Assembly (NCBI RefSeq): GCF_041890415.1
Contig: NZ_CP169056.1
Span: forward strand, 124,001-188,000
Origin: Pseudoxanthomonas koreensis_A
GTDB lineage: Bacteria > Pseudomonadota > Gammaproteobacteria > Xanthomonadales > Xanthomonadaceae
DNA length: 64,000 nt
Reading direction: 5' to 3'
Shown: positions 16,149 through 25,328 of the stretch, piece by piece
Position numbering within the stretch: the first letter of the stretch is position 1
Layout: the number at the start of each line of letters is the position of its first letter
The notes under the pieces: model-generated
Databases searched by the model: none
Told to the model about the DNA's origin: nothing
Seen by the model: the letters and a program-made list of their open reading frames with translations, nothing else
Made by a program: the position numbers and the translations under genes

Positions 16149-16907
16149 TCAGGCCTCGCGGTCGATCACCGGCGCCTGCGCCCGGACCCGCGCGTACTCG
16201 TTCCACACATCGCCGTGGGCAAGCACCTGGCGCACCACGTGCGAGGTGATCCGGTACAGGTCGCGCAGCGGCCGGAAGTGGCTGCAGCGCATCGGGTAGT
16301 CGGCGCCGCGGTAGCGGGTTTCCACCGGGATCGACACGCAGCGCACGCCGAGCCGGCGCGCGGCCGAGATCAGCAATTGCGCCTCGAACACGAAGTCCTC
16401 GCCGGGCACTTCGCCCAGTGCAAGCACTTCGGCCGGGTAGTAGCGCTGTCCGCTCTGGGTGTCGGCGATGCGGTGGCCGGCCGCCCAGGCCACGCCCCAG
16501 TCGCCGAAGGCATTGGCCATTCGCCGGTGGGTGGGTGCCGCGGCACGATGGCGCAGCCGCGCGCCGATCACGATCCGCTGCGGGTGCCGCGCGGCGGCGG
16601 CCAGCAGCCGTGGCAGGTCGGCCGGGTCATGCTGGCCGTCCCCATCGAGGGTAAGCACGCCGCAGGCCCCGCGAGCATGCGCTTCGGCAAAGCCGGTGCG
16701 CAGCGCCGCACCCTTGCCGCGGCGCTGCGGATGGCGCAACACCGTGACCGGCAGGCCTTCCAGGCATTGCGCGGTGCCGTCATCGGAACCGTCGTCGACC
16801 ACGATCACCCAGGGGCAGTGGCGCAGGGTCTGCTCGACCACCTCGCGGATGCGCAGCGATTCGTTCAATGCGGGGATCACCACGGCCGGGTTGCGCAGCT
16901 CAGCCAT
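16149..16907 (-). CDS. Family 2 glycosyltransferase of the pigment cluster
   Basis: 252 residues, GT-A fold: PALNES near the N-terminus, VDDGSDDGT (37-45) for the nucleotide, DGDGQHDP (about 92-99) carrying the DxD-type metal site, and DFVFEAQL downstream. No transmembrane helix is evident. It is related to dolichol-phosphate mannosyltransferase-like enzymes and probably glycosylates the pigment head group or its carrier. The ATG at 16907 overlaps the chain-length-factor stop by 8 bases, giving a KS-CLF-GT transcription unit. Confidence 0.85.
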   Translation of the reverse strand: MAELRNPAVVIPALNESLRIREVVEQTLRHCPWVIVVDDGSDDGTAQCLEGLPVTVLRHPQRRGKGAALRTGFAEAHARGACGVLTLDGDGQHDPADLPRLLAAAARHPQRIVIGARLRHRAAAPTHRRMANAFGDWGVAWAAGHRIADTQSGQRYYPAEVLALGEVPGEDFVFEAQLLISAARRLGVRCVSIPVETRYRGADYPMRCSHFRPLRDLYRITSHVVRQVLAHGDVWNEYARVRAQAPVIDREA

Positions 16908-17685
16908 GGGCAATCCCGATCCGCAACGCCTGGTTGTCGCCCGCCGGCAGCACCGCCCCGGCGGCCTGGTCGGCCAGCGCCGCCATCAGGGCCAGCATCG
17001 GCGCCATCGCATTGCCCGGCGCCACCTGCACCGGCGGCGGGGTCGGCGTGGCACCGACATCCAGGCGCGCAGTCAGCCGCGGACCGGTACCTTGCGCGCC
17101 CCGGGCCAGTACCAGTGCGCCACCCAGCAGGCCGTCGCTTTGCACCAGCTGGCGCAGCAGGCCGCTTGATGCCCCGTCGTAGCCCACCAGCAGCACCGCC
17201 TCGGTGCCCGTGGCCAGTTGCGCCAGCGCCTCCAGCAGGCCCAGCGCGAATGTGCCGGGTCCGGCGCTGAGCGCAGTGGCCGGCTGCATCGCGCCCGTGC
17301 CGATGGTCCAGTAGCCGGCGGCGGCGTTGTGCACCGAGTTGTGGAAGCGGATCGGCGAGATTTCCGTCGGTGCGCGCACAAGCGTGTCGCACAGATGGTC
17401 GTTGATGGCCAAGTCCCCGAGGGTGCAGGCGAACACCGACGGCAGCCCCGCCGGGTCGCGCTGCGCGGCGGCGCAGGCGGCCTGTGCGGCCTGCAGCGCC
17501 ACCAGCACCGTGTCCGGTGCGCGCCGGCGCTCGTTTGGCGGCAGCAGCATCGGTGCAGGCCTGGCCGCTGCGTCGATCGCGGCTGGCGCGCCGCGGCGCA
17601 GGGCGCAGAACGCGTCCCAGGACGGCACGCCGGGCGCCCACAGCCCGATGCCTTCGACGGTGGCGGTCAGGACGGTCTCGTTCAT
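16900..17685 (-). CDS. Beta-ketoacyl synthase-like chain-length factor
   Basis: 261 residues of the ketosynthase-like fold that lack a catalytic cysteine in the expected TACSS context. Instead it has HNSVHNAAAGYW (about 147-158), as in the ApeC-type partner of aryl-polyene ketosynthases. It should heterodimerise with the ketosynthase encoded immediately upstream and set chain length. The ATG (17685) and the ketosynthase TGA overlap as ATGA. Confidence 0.87.
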   Translation of the reverse strand: MNETVLTATVEGIGLWAPGVPSWDAFCALRRGAPAAIDAAARPAPMLLPPNERRRAPDTVLVALQAAQAACAAAQRDPAGLPSVFACTLGDLAINDHLCDTLVRAPTEISPIRFHNSVHNAAAGYWTIGTGAMQPATALSAGPGTFALGLLEALAQLATGTEAVLLVGYDGASSGLLRQLVQSDGLLGGALVLARGAQGTGPRLTARLDVGATPTPPPVQVAPGNAMAPMLALMAALADQAAGAVLPAGDNQALRIGIAHG

Positions 17686-18890
17686 GCGCGCGCGAACACC
17701 AGCGAGCAGTTGTTGCCGCCGAAGCCGAAGGCATTGTTCATCGCGTACTCGATGTCGGCGCGCGCGTTGTCGAACCGTACCTGGGGGCCGCAGACCGGGT
17801 CCGGATCGCGGCTGTTGAGGATGCCGGGCAGCACGCCTTCGCGCAGGGCCAGCAGCGTGAACGCCGATTCCACCATGCCCGCCGCGCCAAGGGTGTGGCC
17901 GGTCCAGCCCTTGGTGGAACTGGCGTGCAGCTGCGCCGGGAACAGTGCGGCCACCGCCTGTGCCTCCACCGCATCGTTGGCCGGCGTGGCGGTGCCGTGC
18001 AGGTTGAGGTGGCCCACCCGTGCGGGCTGCAGGCCGGCGCGGGCCAGCGCGTCCTGCATCGCCAGGCGTGCGCCCAGCCCTTGCGGGTGCGGGGTGGACA
18101 TGTGGTGGGCATCGCTGGATTCGCCGTAGCCGAGCAACCAGCCCTGCGCGCGCGCGCCGGCGGACTCGCGTTCGAGCAGCGCAAACCCGCCGGCCTCGCC
18201 CAGCGACAGGCCATCGCGCCGCGCATCGAACGGGCGGCAAGGCTCGGCCGAGACCAGCTGCAATGCGTTGAATCCGAACAGCACGCTGCCGCACAAGGTG
18301 TCGACGCCGCCGACGATGGCCGCATCGGCCACCCCGGCCTGCAGCAGCCGCGCCGCATGCGCGAACACCTTGGCGCTGGACGAGCAGGCGGTGGCCACGG
18401 TCATGCATGCTCCGCGTGCGCCGGTGGCCACGCGCACGAAATCCCCCAGCGAATGCGGGTTGTGCACCCGCAGCGCCACTTGCCCGGGTTGCATGCGGCC
18501 GGCATCGGCCTCCAGGTAGGCGCGCTCGGTCTCGCCAATGCTCGAGGTGGAGGTGCCCATCACCACCGCCACGCGCCCGGCGCCATGGCGGGCCACCGCG
18601 GCGGCGGCGGCGTCGGCAAAACCGTCCTGGCACAGGGCCAGCCAGGCCAGGCGGTGATTGCGTGATTCCCAGATGCTCCAGGTGGCCGGCAGCGGCGCGT
18701 CCTCGAGCCCGTCGACGCGGCCGATCCAGCACTCCAGCGGCAGTCCGGGCAGGTCGTTGCGGCGCAGCCCGCCACGGCGTTCACGCAGCGCGTCGAGCTG
18801 CGCCGTCATGCCGCTGCCCAGCGCGGTGGTCGCGGTGCAGGCGGTGATCGCCAGGGGCGCGATCTGCGGAATGTCGGTCGGAATGGCCAA
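17682..18890 (-). CDS. Beta-ketoacyl-ACP synthase of the aryl-polyene pathway
   Basis: 402 residues from a TTG. The thiolase-fold triad is intact: Cys169 in VATACSSS, His in LHGTATP (about 304) and His in KGWTGHTLGAAG (about 340). It condenses malonyl-ACP with the aryl-primed chain together with the chain-length factor. No ATG precedes the domain in this frame; TTG at 18890 gives an N-terminus (AIPTDIPQIAPLAITACT) that runs straight into the KS fold. A TATACT hexamer (18929-18934, minus strand) would start the transcript about 30 bases upstream, so the non-ATG start is credible. A GTG at 18938 lies within that promoter. Confidence 0.88.
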   Translation of the reverse strand: MAIPTDIPQIAPLAITACTATTALGSGMTAQLDALRERRGGLRRNDLPGLPLECWIGRVDGLEDAPLPATWSIWESRNHRLAWLALCQDGFADAAAAAVARHGAGRVAVVMGTSTSSIGETERAYLEADAGRMQPGQVALRVHNPHSLGDFVRVATGARGACMTVATACSSSAKVFAHAARLLQAGVADAAIVGGVDTLCGSVLFGFNALQLVSAEPCRPFDARRDGLSLGEAGGFALLERESAGARAQGWLLGYGESSDAHHMSTPHPQGLGARLAMQDALARAGLQPARVGHLNLHGTATPANDAVEAQAVAALFPAQLHASSTKGWTGHTLGAAGMVESAFTLLALREGVLPGILNSRDPDPVCGPQVRFDNARADIEYAMNNAFGFGGNNCSLVFARA

Positions 18891-19072
18891 GAGCGGGTGG
18901 GTGGTGGCGGGCGTCGGCTGGCGCGCGAGTATAGCCACAGCCGCCCCAAGGCTTGTTCGACGTACGCCGGGGGCAAACTGAACGCCCATGCCTGCGCGCT
19001 TCCGCGCCTGCCGTATTTCCGACACAATCGCCTGGATTCCCCTTTCCCCCGAGGGTGGCGCGGCGCGCGCGC

Positions 19073-19324
19073 ATGCAAGCCTACGTCTACAAGAGCCTTC
19101 GCAAGGTTGATACCTACGTGTATCTGGCCGCGCGCGATGATTTTTCGCGGGTGCCCGAGCCGCTGCGCGCGCAGCTGGGTGGGTTGGCATTCGTGCTGGA
19201 GGTGGCCTTGACCCCGCAGCGGCGCCTGGCCAGGGCCGATGCCGACGTGGTCCGCGGCAACCTTGCGGTGCAGGGTTTCCACGTGCAGTTCCCGCCGCTG
19301 CCGCAGGTCCAGGCCGGTGCCTGA
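19073..19324 (+). CDS. YcgL domain protein
   Basis: 83 residues beginning MQAYVYKSLRK and containing DTYVYLAARDDFSRVPEPL, the hallmark of the YcgL family. The molecular role of the family is unknown; structures show a small alpha/beta fold. CACAAT at 19022-19027 is a candidate -10. Its stop overlaps the GTG start of the following ankyrin protein, so the two are probably coupled. Confidence 0.85.
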   Translation: MQAYVYKSLRKVDTYVYLAARDDFSRVPEPLRAQLGGLAFVLEVALTPQRRLARADADVVRGNLAVQGFHVQFPPLPQVQAGA

Positions 19325-22300
19325 ACCCGGTATCCGCCGCTGGCCGCGCGCCGCCTGGGGAGCAGGGGTTTGCGGCATCGTCCTTGCGCTGTGCACCGGA
19401 TTGGGCGGCGTGCCGGCCCTGTTGGCCGGACTGCTGGCGCAGCCGGCGCTGGCAATGGCGGTCGCCCGGGTGCGGCGCACCGCTCCGGTGGCGACGGACC
19501 ATCGCGCGCTGGCCCGCTGGGGGCTGGCGCTGCTGGCCGTGTGGAGCTGCGGCCTGGTGCTGGCGTGGATGCTGCTGGCATGGCCACTGGCCGCCGTGCT
19601 CCGGCACGGCAGCCTCGGTGCCGCGCTGGGCCTGAGCGCGATGGCGACCGCGCTGGTGCTGGCGCTGTGGCGGACCTGGCCGATATGGCGCGCGCTGGAA
19701 GCCGAAGGCGGCAGCATGCTTGCGCTGTGGCAGCGCCTGCCGCAGCAGGAGGCCGGGAGCTGGTCCGGGCTCGGTGCGGCGGTGGCGGTGGCGCTGGCCC
19801 TGGCGGGCGTGCTGCTGGCGGCGTGGCCGCAGTTGCTGCCGGATGCCGCGCGCTGGCCGCTGGCGGCGGTCTATGCGCTGGCCCTGCCGGGCTTGCACCT
19901 GTGGTTGCAGCGGACCCCGCCGCCGGCAATGGGTGCATCGCCGCTGGATTTCCTTGTCGGCCAGGCGGACCCTGCCGATGCGGCCGATCCGGCGGCCACC
20001 GTGCCGGTCGATGCGGTGGCACTGTCGGCCGAACTGTATGCGGCCGCACGCGGCGGCCGGGTCGATCGCGCGCTGCAGCTGCTCGATGCCGGGGCCGATC
20101 CGCTGGCGCCGCCGCCGTCCGGCGAGCGTGACCGGCGCAGCCTGGCGGCGATGGCCGCGGTGCTGCCGGACCTGCGGCTGCTGCGTGCACTGATCGCCCG
20201 CGGCATCGACCTCAACCCCCGCGACGGCAGCATGAGCCCGCTGCTGGCGGCCACCCGCGACAGCTGGCACGGCCGCCCGGAAGCGGTGATGACCCTGCTG
20301 GCCAATGGGGCCGACCCGCGTGCGCGCGATGCCGAGGGCAACACCCCGCTGCACCATGCCGCGCGCAGCACCGACCCGGGCGTGGCCGCCTTGCTGCGCG
20401 ATGCCGCCGCCGACATCGACGCCCTCAACCACGAGGGCCATGCACCGCTGGGGGTTGCCTGTGCAGCCGGCAACTGGCGCCTGGCGCGGTTCCTGCTGGA
20501 ACGCGGTGCCAGCCCCGAGCCGGCGGGCGGCCAGCCGGTGCTGCTGGCCGCCGCCGGTACCGAGGAGGACGATCCGGCCGGGGTGCAACTGCTGCTCAAG
20601 TTCAAGGCCAAGGTCGGCGCGACCAGCCGCGACGGGCGCACCACATTGCATGAAGCAGCCCTGGCCGGGCATGCCGACATCGTCGCCGCATTGCTGGCCG
20701 CCGGCGCCGATCCGCACTCGCGCGATGCCGCCGGGCGCACGCCCTGGCTGGAAGCGGCCCGGGCCCTGCGCGGCGGCGTGCTGGAACAGCTGCTGGCTGC
20801 CGGCGTGGCAGTGGCGGCGACCGATGCGGAGGGCCGCAACGCCCTGGTCCTGGCAGCGGCGGCCGAGCGCGCATCGCCGGCACTGGTCAAGCGCCTGCTC
20901 GATGCCGGCGTCGACCCCGCCCAGGCCGACTCCGCAGGGCGGCGTGCGGTCGATCTGGCGGCCGAAGCCGGGCGCTGGACGGTGGTTGCTGCGCTGGACC
21001 CCGGCTATCCGTTGCCGGCGGCCGTGGCCGACACCGTGGCCGCTGCACCCGCACAAGCCGACGAGCGTCCACCGCTGGCGCTGTTGCGCGATGGCCTCCA
21101 GGCCGGCCAGTGGGAGGGCCTGGCGGCGTTGGCCCGGCTGTGCTCGGCCGCCGAGCTTGGCAGCCTGCTGCACGATCCCGCACTGCGCCTCCAGCCGCAG
21201 GTGCTGGCCTGGTTGCTGGACCAGGGCGCCGACGCCGATCTGGTGATCGACGGCGAAACCGCGCTGAGCGCATTGCTGGGCCAGGGTGGCGAAGGTGCCG
21301 CGGCGATCCGGTTGCTGCTGGCCCGCGGCGTGTCGCCGGCCGGGGCCGGCGGGTTGGCGCGCTTCCTCGCCGCATGCGTGCAGCGCGACCAGGCCGGGCA
21401 GGAGCACGAACCGCTGGCGCTGGACCTGTTCACCCAGGGCGCCGACCCGTTCGCGCCATCGGCGGCGGGTGATCCGCCGTTGTCGCTGGCGGTGCGCCTC
21501 GGGTGGCCGCGGCTGCTCGAAGCCCTGCTGGTGTCGGGCATCGACCGCGAGGCCCGGGACAGCCACGGCATGACCGCCTTGCACTTGGCCGCAGCGCTGG
21601 GTCGCGAATCGGCGCTGCGCCGGCTGGTGGCGCAGGGCGCCTCGCCCGAAGCGCGCGCCGCCGATGGGCAGACGCCCCTGGGCGTGGCCCTGGCCAGTGG
21701 CCGCCGCGACCTGGCCGACTGGCTGGACTGGCGCGGCTGGCCGTTGCCGCGGCGCCCGCTGCGTGCCGCGGACGTGGTGGCCGCAGCGATGGCCGGCGAT
21801 GCCGATGCGGTCCATCGCCTGCTCGAGCTGGGCTTTCCGGTGGACGCGACCGACGCCCAGGGCTGCACCGGCCTGCTGCGCGCCGCAGGCGGCGGCCATG
21901 CCGCGGCAGTGGACCTGCTGCTGGCACGCGGCGCCGATCCACAGCACCCCGCGCACAGTGGCGCCACTCCGCTGTCGGCGGCGGTGAGCATGCGCCAGAC
22001 CGCCATCGTCGCCGCCCTGCTCGATGCCGGCGCCGACATCGAACACCGCCTGCCCGGCGGGGTGACCGTGCTGATGCTGGCCTCGGCGCTGGGCCTGGCC
22101 GACATCGCCGCGCGCCTGCTCTCGGCCGGTGCCGACATCCTGGCCTGCGACAGCCAGGGCCTGGCGCCGCTGCACTGCGCGGCGCTGTACGGCTTCACCG
22201 CGCGCGACCGCCCGCGCCTGCTGGCCTTGCTCGACACCCTGCTGTTGAACGGCGCCGAGCCCGACCAGCCGGCCGCCGGCGGGGTCACGCCGCTGCTGCT

Positions 22301-22628
22301 GCTGCTGGGTGCGCGCGCCGAACCGGGCAGCCCCTGCGACGAGGGCGTGATCCTGGCCGCGATGGAGCGTCTGCTGGAAGAAGGTGTGTCGCTGGATGCG
22401 CAGGAACCGCGCGGCTTCGGCCCGCTGCACCTGGCTGCGCTGCACGGCCTGGGCAGCGTGGTCCAGCGCCTGCTGCGCGGCGGTGCCGACCCGGACCTGC
22501 GCGATACGCTCAACCGCAGCCCGCGCGAGATCGCGGTGATGCGCGGTTTCGTCGACGTCGCCGCAGAATTCGCCCCGGTGCAGCCGGGCGTGTCGATGGC
22601 CCGGTTCCTGCGCGAGCCACGCGGCTGA
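19317..22628 (+). CDS. Giant membrane-anchored ankyrin-repeat protein
   Basis: 1103 residues from a GTG overlapping the YcgL stop. Residues about 12-45, 65-90, 98-118, 138-160 and 163-178 are hydrophobic, giving a polytopic N-terminal anchor. From about residue 235 to the end there are roughly twenty ankyrin units, recognised by recurrent TPLHHAA, GHADIVAALLAAGADP, GLAPLHCAALYG and GADPDLRD-type blocks, some degenerate. Ankyrin arrays bind proteins, so it is likely a membrane-tethered scaffold with a cytosolic array. A bacterial role cannot be assigned. The 3' end is a clean TGA. Confidence 0.85.
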   Translation: MPEPGIRRWPRAAWGAGVCGIVLALCTGLGGVPALLAGLLAQPALAMAVARVRRTAPVATDHRALARWGLALLAVWSCGLVLAWMLLAWPLAAVLRHGSLGAALGLSAMATALVLALWRTWPIWRALEAEGGSMLALWQRLPQQEAGSWSGLGAAVAVALALAGVLLAAWPQLLPDAARWPLAAVYALALPGLHLWLQRTPPPAMGASPLDFLVGQADPADAADPAATVPVDAVALSAELYAAARGGRVDRALQLLDAGADPLAPPPSGERDRRSLAAMAAVLPDLRLLRALIARGIDLNPRDGSMSPLLAATRDSWHGRPEAVMTLLANGADPRARDAEGNTPLHHAARSTDPGVAALLRDAAADIDALNHEGHAPLGVACAAGNWRLARFLLERGASPEPAGGQPVLLAAAGTEEDDPAGVQLLLKFKAKVGATSRDGRTTLHEAALAGHADIVAALLAAGADPHSRDAAGRTPWLEAARALRGGVLEQLLAAGVAVAATDAEGRNALVLAAAAERASPALVKRLLDAGVDPAQADSAGRRAVDLAAEAGRWTVVAALDPGYPLPAAVADTVAAAPAQADERPPLALLRDGLQAGQWEGLAALARLCSAAELGSLLHDPALRLQPQVLAWLLDQGADADLVIDGETALSALLGQGGEGAAAIRLLLARGVSPAGAGGLARFLAACVQRDQAGQEHEPLALDLFTQGADPFAPSAAGDPPLSLAVRLGWPRLLEALLVSGIDREARDSHGMTALHLAAALGRESALRRLVAQGASPEARAADGQTPLGVALASGRRDLADWLDWRGWPLPRRPLRAADVVAAAMAGDADAVHRLLELGFPVDATDAQGCTGLLRAAGGGHAAAVDLLLARGADPQHPAHSGATPLSAAVSMRQTAIVAALLDAGADIEHRLPGGVTVLMLASALGLADIAARLLSAGADILACDSQGLAPLHCAALYGFTARDRPRLLALLDTLLLNGAEPDQPAAGGVTPLLLLLGARAEPGSPCDEGVILAAMERLLEEGVSLDAQEPRGFGPLHLAALHGLGSVVQRLLRGGADPDLRDTLNRSPREIAVMRGFVDVAAEFAPVQPGVSMARFLREPRG

Positions 22629-22815
22629 CGGCCGTACCGGCGGTGCCCGCCGAGGGCCCGCCACGCCGTTGGACCCCCATGGCGTACCCCTCGTCCGAGC
22701 ATCCCGCAGGCTGCGATCCGGCAGCCTGCGCCCGGGCTAGACTGCCGCGTCCAGGAAGAGGCGGTCGGCCGTTCTGGCGTGCGTTCCGCGCAATGTGCCT
22801 AAGGGGAGGCAAGCA

Positions 22816-23394
22816 ATGAGCAGCCGAGCGCTCGTCCTGTTGGCGGTGTTGGTCCTGGCTGGCTGCAATCAGCCGCCCAACCCCATGCCCTATGCCTCCA
22901 CCGCGCTGGAGAAGATCGAGGTCGTGGATGTCGAGTACGACGTGTCCCGCTTCTGGAGTTGCGGCTGGAGTGGCAAGTGCCCGCGCAAGACGTGGCGCTA
23001 CTGCCTGGCGGTCACGCCACTGACCGACGACGCAGCGGTGAAGTGGTACGGCACCTACCACCGTGAGCAGCTGGAAAGCGCCCGTTCGAGCCTGGCCAGG
23101 GCGGCGCGTGCCGGCATTGGCGACCAGCCCGTTCCGCCGGTGCAAACCCACGCCTCGGACGGTCGCCCGCTCGAGCAGTACGAAATCGAGGAAGCGCAGG
23201 AGGCGCACGCGGTGCAGGTGCGGATGCAGCGCTTCCGTCGTGATGTGCAGCTGTACGACAGCGGCGATCCCGGGTTCCGCACGGAAATCATCGAGCAGAT
23301 GAAGGCCGGCATCCGCATGCAGGCGTATTTCAGTGTCGCCGGCTCCGGCAGCGAGCGCAGCTCGTATGGCTGGATCCTGACCCCCGGCTGCTGA
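22816..23394 (+). CDS. Lipoprotein of unknown function
   Basis: 192 residues with a lipobox LVLAGC (Cys17) and a strong ribosome-binding site AAGGGGAGG. The mature protein is hydrophilic with four further cysteines, two of them in WSCGWSGKCP, and a helical QAHAVQVRMQRFRRDVQ middle. I recognise no family. It heads a run of three exported proteins on the same strand with spacers of 47 and 105 bases. Confidence 0.75.
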   Translation: MSSRALVLLAVLVLAGCNQPPNPMPYASTALEKIEVVDVEYDVSRFWSCGWSGKCPRKTWRYCLAVTPLTDDAAVKWYGTYHREQLESARSSLARAARAGIGDQPVPPVQTHASDGRPLEQYEIEEAQEAHAVQVRMQRFRRDVQLYDSGDPGFRTEIIEQMKAGIRMQAYFSVAGSGSERSSYGWILTPGC

Positions 23395-23441
23395 GTACGA
23401 TGCGTCCACCCCAGCGCCCTGCATCCACGAGAGGAATCGGC

Positions 23442-24296
23442 ATGCGCAGTCCATGGTGGTTGGTGTGCGTGTTGTGTGCCGCAAGCGCCATCGCACCCGG
23501 CAAGGCGCCGCCCGTGCCGGAAGCGGAAGCCGGGATAGGCGTGGAAGGCACGATCCTGGTCGGACCGGAGGGCAAGGCCCTCGACTACCAGCTGCGCGAT
23601 CCGGACGCGTTGCCGGAGGAAGTACGCCGGTACCTCGAGTACCAGATTCCGCGCTGGGAGTTCGAGCCGCCGACCCTGGACGGGCAGCCGGTGGCCTTGC
23701 ACAACCGCATGTCCCTGCACCTGAAGGCGGTTCCGCATGCCGACGGTGGCATGCGCCTGCAGCTCCACGGCACGTCCTTCCTGCCCACCCAGGTGCCCGC
23801 CGACTACGACTTGACCCCGGACCGGCTCGCGCTGCCCGCGTATCCGTCCGTCCCGTGGAGCCCGGTCACCTACCAGGTGGGTGCGACCGTGTACGTGGTG
23901 CTGAAGGTCGGCCGCGACGGGAAGGTGCTGGACCTGCTCGACGAGCAGGTGAACCTGCATTTCGTGCCGGAGCCCGGGACGGCCGCGATGTGGCGCAAGC
24001 ATTTCGCCCGCGGCACGCTGCGCACGGCGCGCGGATGGACGTTCCACCCACCCACCAAGGGCGAGGCGGCCGCCGAGTCCCATTGGAGCGTGCGGGTGCC
24101 GGTCCAGTACACCGCGGTGGACGAGGAGGTCCGCTACGGGCAGTGGCACGCCTACGTGCCGGGGCCGCGTCGGGCGGTGCCCTGGTTGCCCGCCGAGGAA
24201 CAGCGCGCGCCGCTCGAAGGCATGGCCGCCAGCCACGCCCATCCGGTCGGGCAGGGCGGCGGCCTGAAGCTGCGCCCGCCACCGGAAGGAGGCTGA
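23442..24296 (+). CDS. Exported protein with TonB-C-terminal-like domain
   Basis: 284 residues from the ATG at 23442, preceded by GAGAGGAAT; a signal peptide (WWLVCVLCAASAIA) follows. The central segment PVTYQVGATVYVVLKVGRDGKVLDLLDEQVNL resembles TonB-family C-terminal domains, and the earlier GTILVGPEGKALDYQLRDPDALPEEVRRYLEYQIPRWEFEPP looks like a second, diverged copy. There is no long proline-rich spanner. It may act as a periplasmic partner rather than as an energy transducer. Context: between two other unknown exported proteins. Confidence 0.7.
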   Translation: MRSPWWLVCVLCAASAIAPGKAPPVPEAEAGIGVEGTILVGPEGKALDYQLRDPDALPEEVRRYLEYQIPRWEFEPPTLDGQPVALHNRMSLHLKAVPHADGGMRLQLHGTSFLPTQVPADYDLTPDRLALPAYPSVPWSPVTYQVGATVYVVLKVGRDGKVLDLLDEQVNLHFVPEPGTAAMWRKHFARGTLRTARGWTFHPPTKGEAAAESHWSVRVPVQYTAVDEEVRYGQWHAYVPGPRRAVPWLPAEEQRAPLEGMAASHAHPVGQGGGLKLRPPPEGG

Positions 24297-24401
24297 GCAC
24301 CAGCCAGCGTCGCGGGCAAGCCGCGCCCGAACCAGTTCCACCGCAGGCACCGGCCCGGCCGGCGTCCGCACCGCGTTTCACCGACACCATGGAGGATGGC
24401 A

Positions 24402-25328
24402 ATGAAATGGAATTCACCGCGTTTGACCCTGTCTGCCCTGTTGGCGCTGTGCCTGGCAGCCGCGCACGCACATGCCGGCGCCATTGTTGAAGACGCCGCA
24501 GTGGCTGCCGGTCTCCACGGGCAGGAGGTCGATGCTGTTCCTGCACCCGCGGCGCCAGCGGTCACGGTCGAACTTGTGGCTCGGCCGCAAACCGGTGCCG
24601 AGACGACGTCGGACCTGCGCCTGGTGACCCGCGGCGACACCGCCAAGGTCACCTCGCTCAAGGTGGCCGGCGCCCTGCTGGGGGCGTTTGCCGGCGGGCG
24701 GCATCACACCACCGGTTTCAGCAAGGAGCAGTTGAAGGGGAAGCGGCTCGAGGCACTGCCCGATCCCACCGGCGCGCTGATGCTGCCGATGCTGGAACAG
24801 CGGATCGGCGCGCTGCTGCAGTCCCGCTCCGGCCACTCAGCGGCGCCGGCCGCGCTGCGGATCATGGCCACCCCGGGGGACTGGACCCTGATCTACCAGC
24901 ACCTGAAGCGCTCGGACACGCCCTACGAGCTGCGTTACCAGGCGTCCATCTCGGCCGAGGAGGCGGGCGTCGACGGTCCGGGTCCTGCGCGGTGGATGCC
25001 CACCGTGCAATGCAGACCCGAGCCGCAGGCCATGCCCCTGGGCCTCTGGCAGGAAGATGCGTATGCGCAGGTGCACGGCGTGGCGGCCGACTACGCGCGC
25101 CAGTGCGCGGATCTGGTCGAGGCCCAGGTCGGCGAATGGCTGGCGATGCTGGACGCCCCGCCCCCATCGGAGACGGACGCGGACGCGGACGTGGATGTGG
25201 ATGCTTCCGGAACTGCGGAGGACGCCGCGGCCGTTGTCCAGGTCGTGGCCATCGATCCGTCACTGCCCGGCCTCCGCGACCAGCATGCGCCGGCCACCGC
25301 CGACGTCCACCAGAACGCGGAGCAGTAG
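24402..25328 (+). CDS. Exported protein of unknown function
   Basis: 308 residues; ATG at 24402 chosen for GGAGG six bases upstream (an in-frame ATG at 24396 is too close). A signal peptide ends at AHAHA near residue 26. The mature part has a SLKVAGALLGAFAGGRHHTTGFSKEQLKG segment, two internal cysteines, and an acidic Asp/Ala-rich tail (DADADVDVDAS) near residue 265. No known domain recognised. Third gene of the exported trio. Confidence 0.7.
   Translation: MKWNSPRLTLSALLALCLAAAHAHAGAIVEDAAVAAGLHGQEVDAVPAPAAPAVTVELVARPQTGAETTSDLRLVTRGDTAKVTSLKVAGALLGAFAGGRHHTTGFSKEQLKGKRLEALPDPTGALMLPMLEQRIGALLQSRSGHSAAPAALRIMATPGDWTLIYQHLKRSDTPYELRYQASISAEEAGVDGPGPARWMPTVQCRPEPQAMPLGLWQEDAYAQVHGVAADYARQCADLVEAQVGEWLAMLDAPPPSETDADADVDVDASGTAEDAAAVVQVVAIDPSLPGLRDQHAPATADVHQNAEQ

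Noticed and set aside
17682..22664. Antisense open frame of 1660 codons across the ankyrin and KS genes
   Set aside because: Only the 3' part is the real ketosynthase; the rest is antisense to the ankyrin gene. Long stop-free antisense frames are expected in GC-rich DNA.
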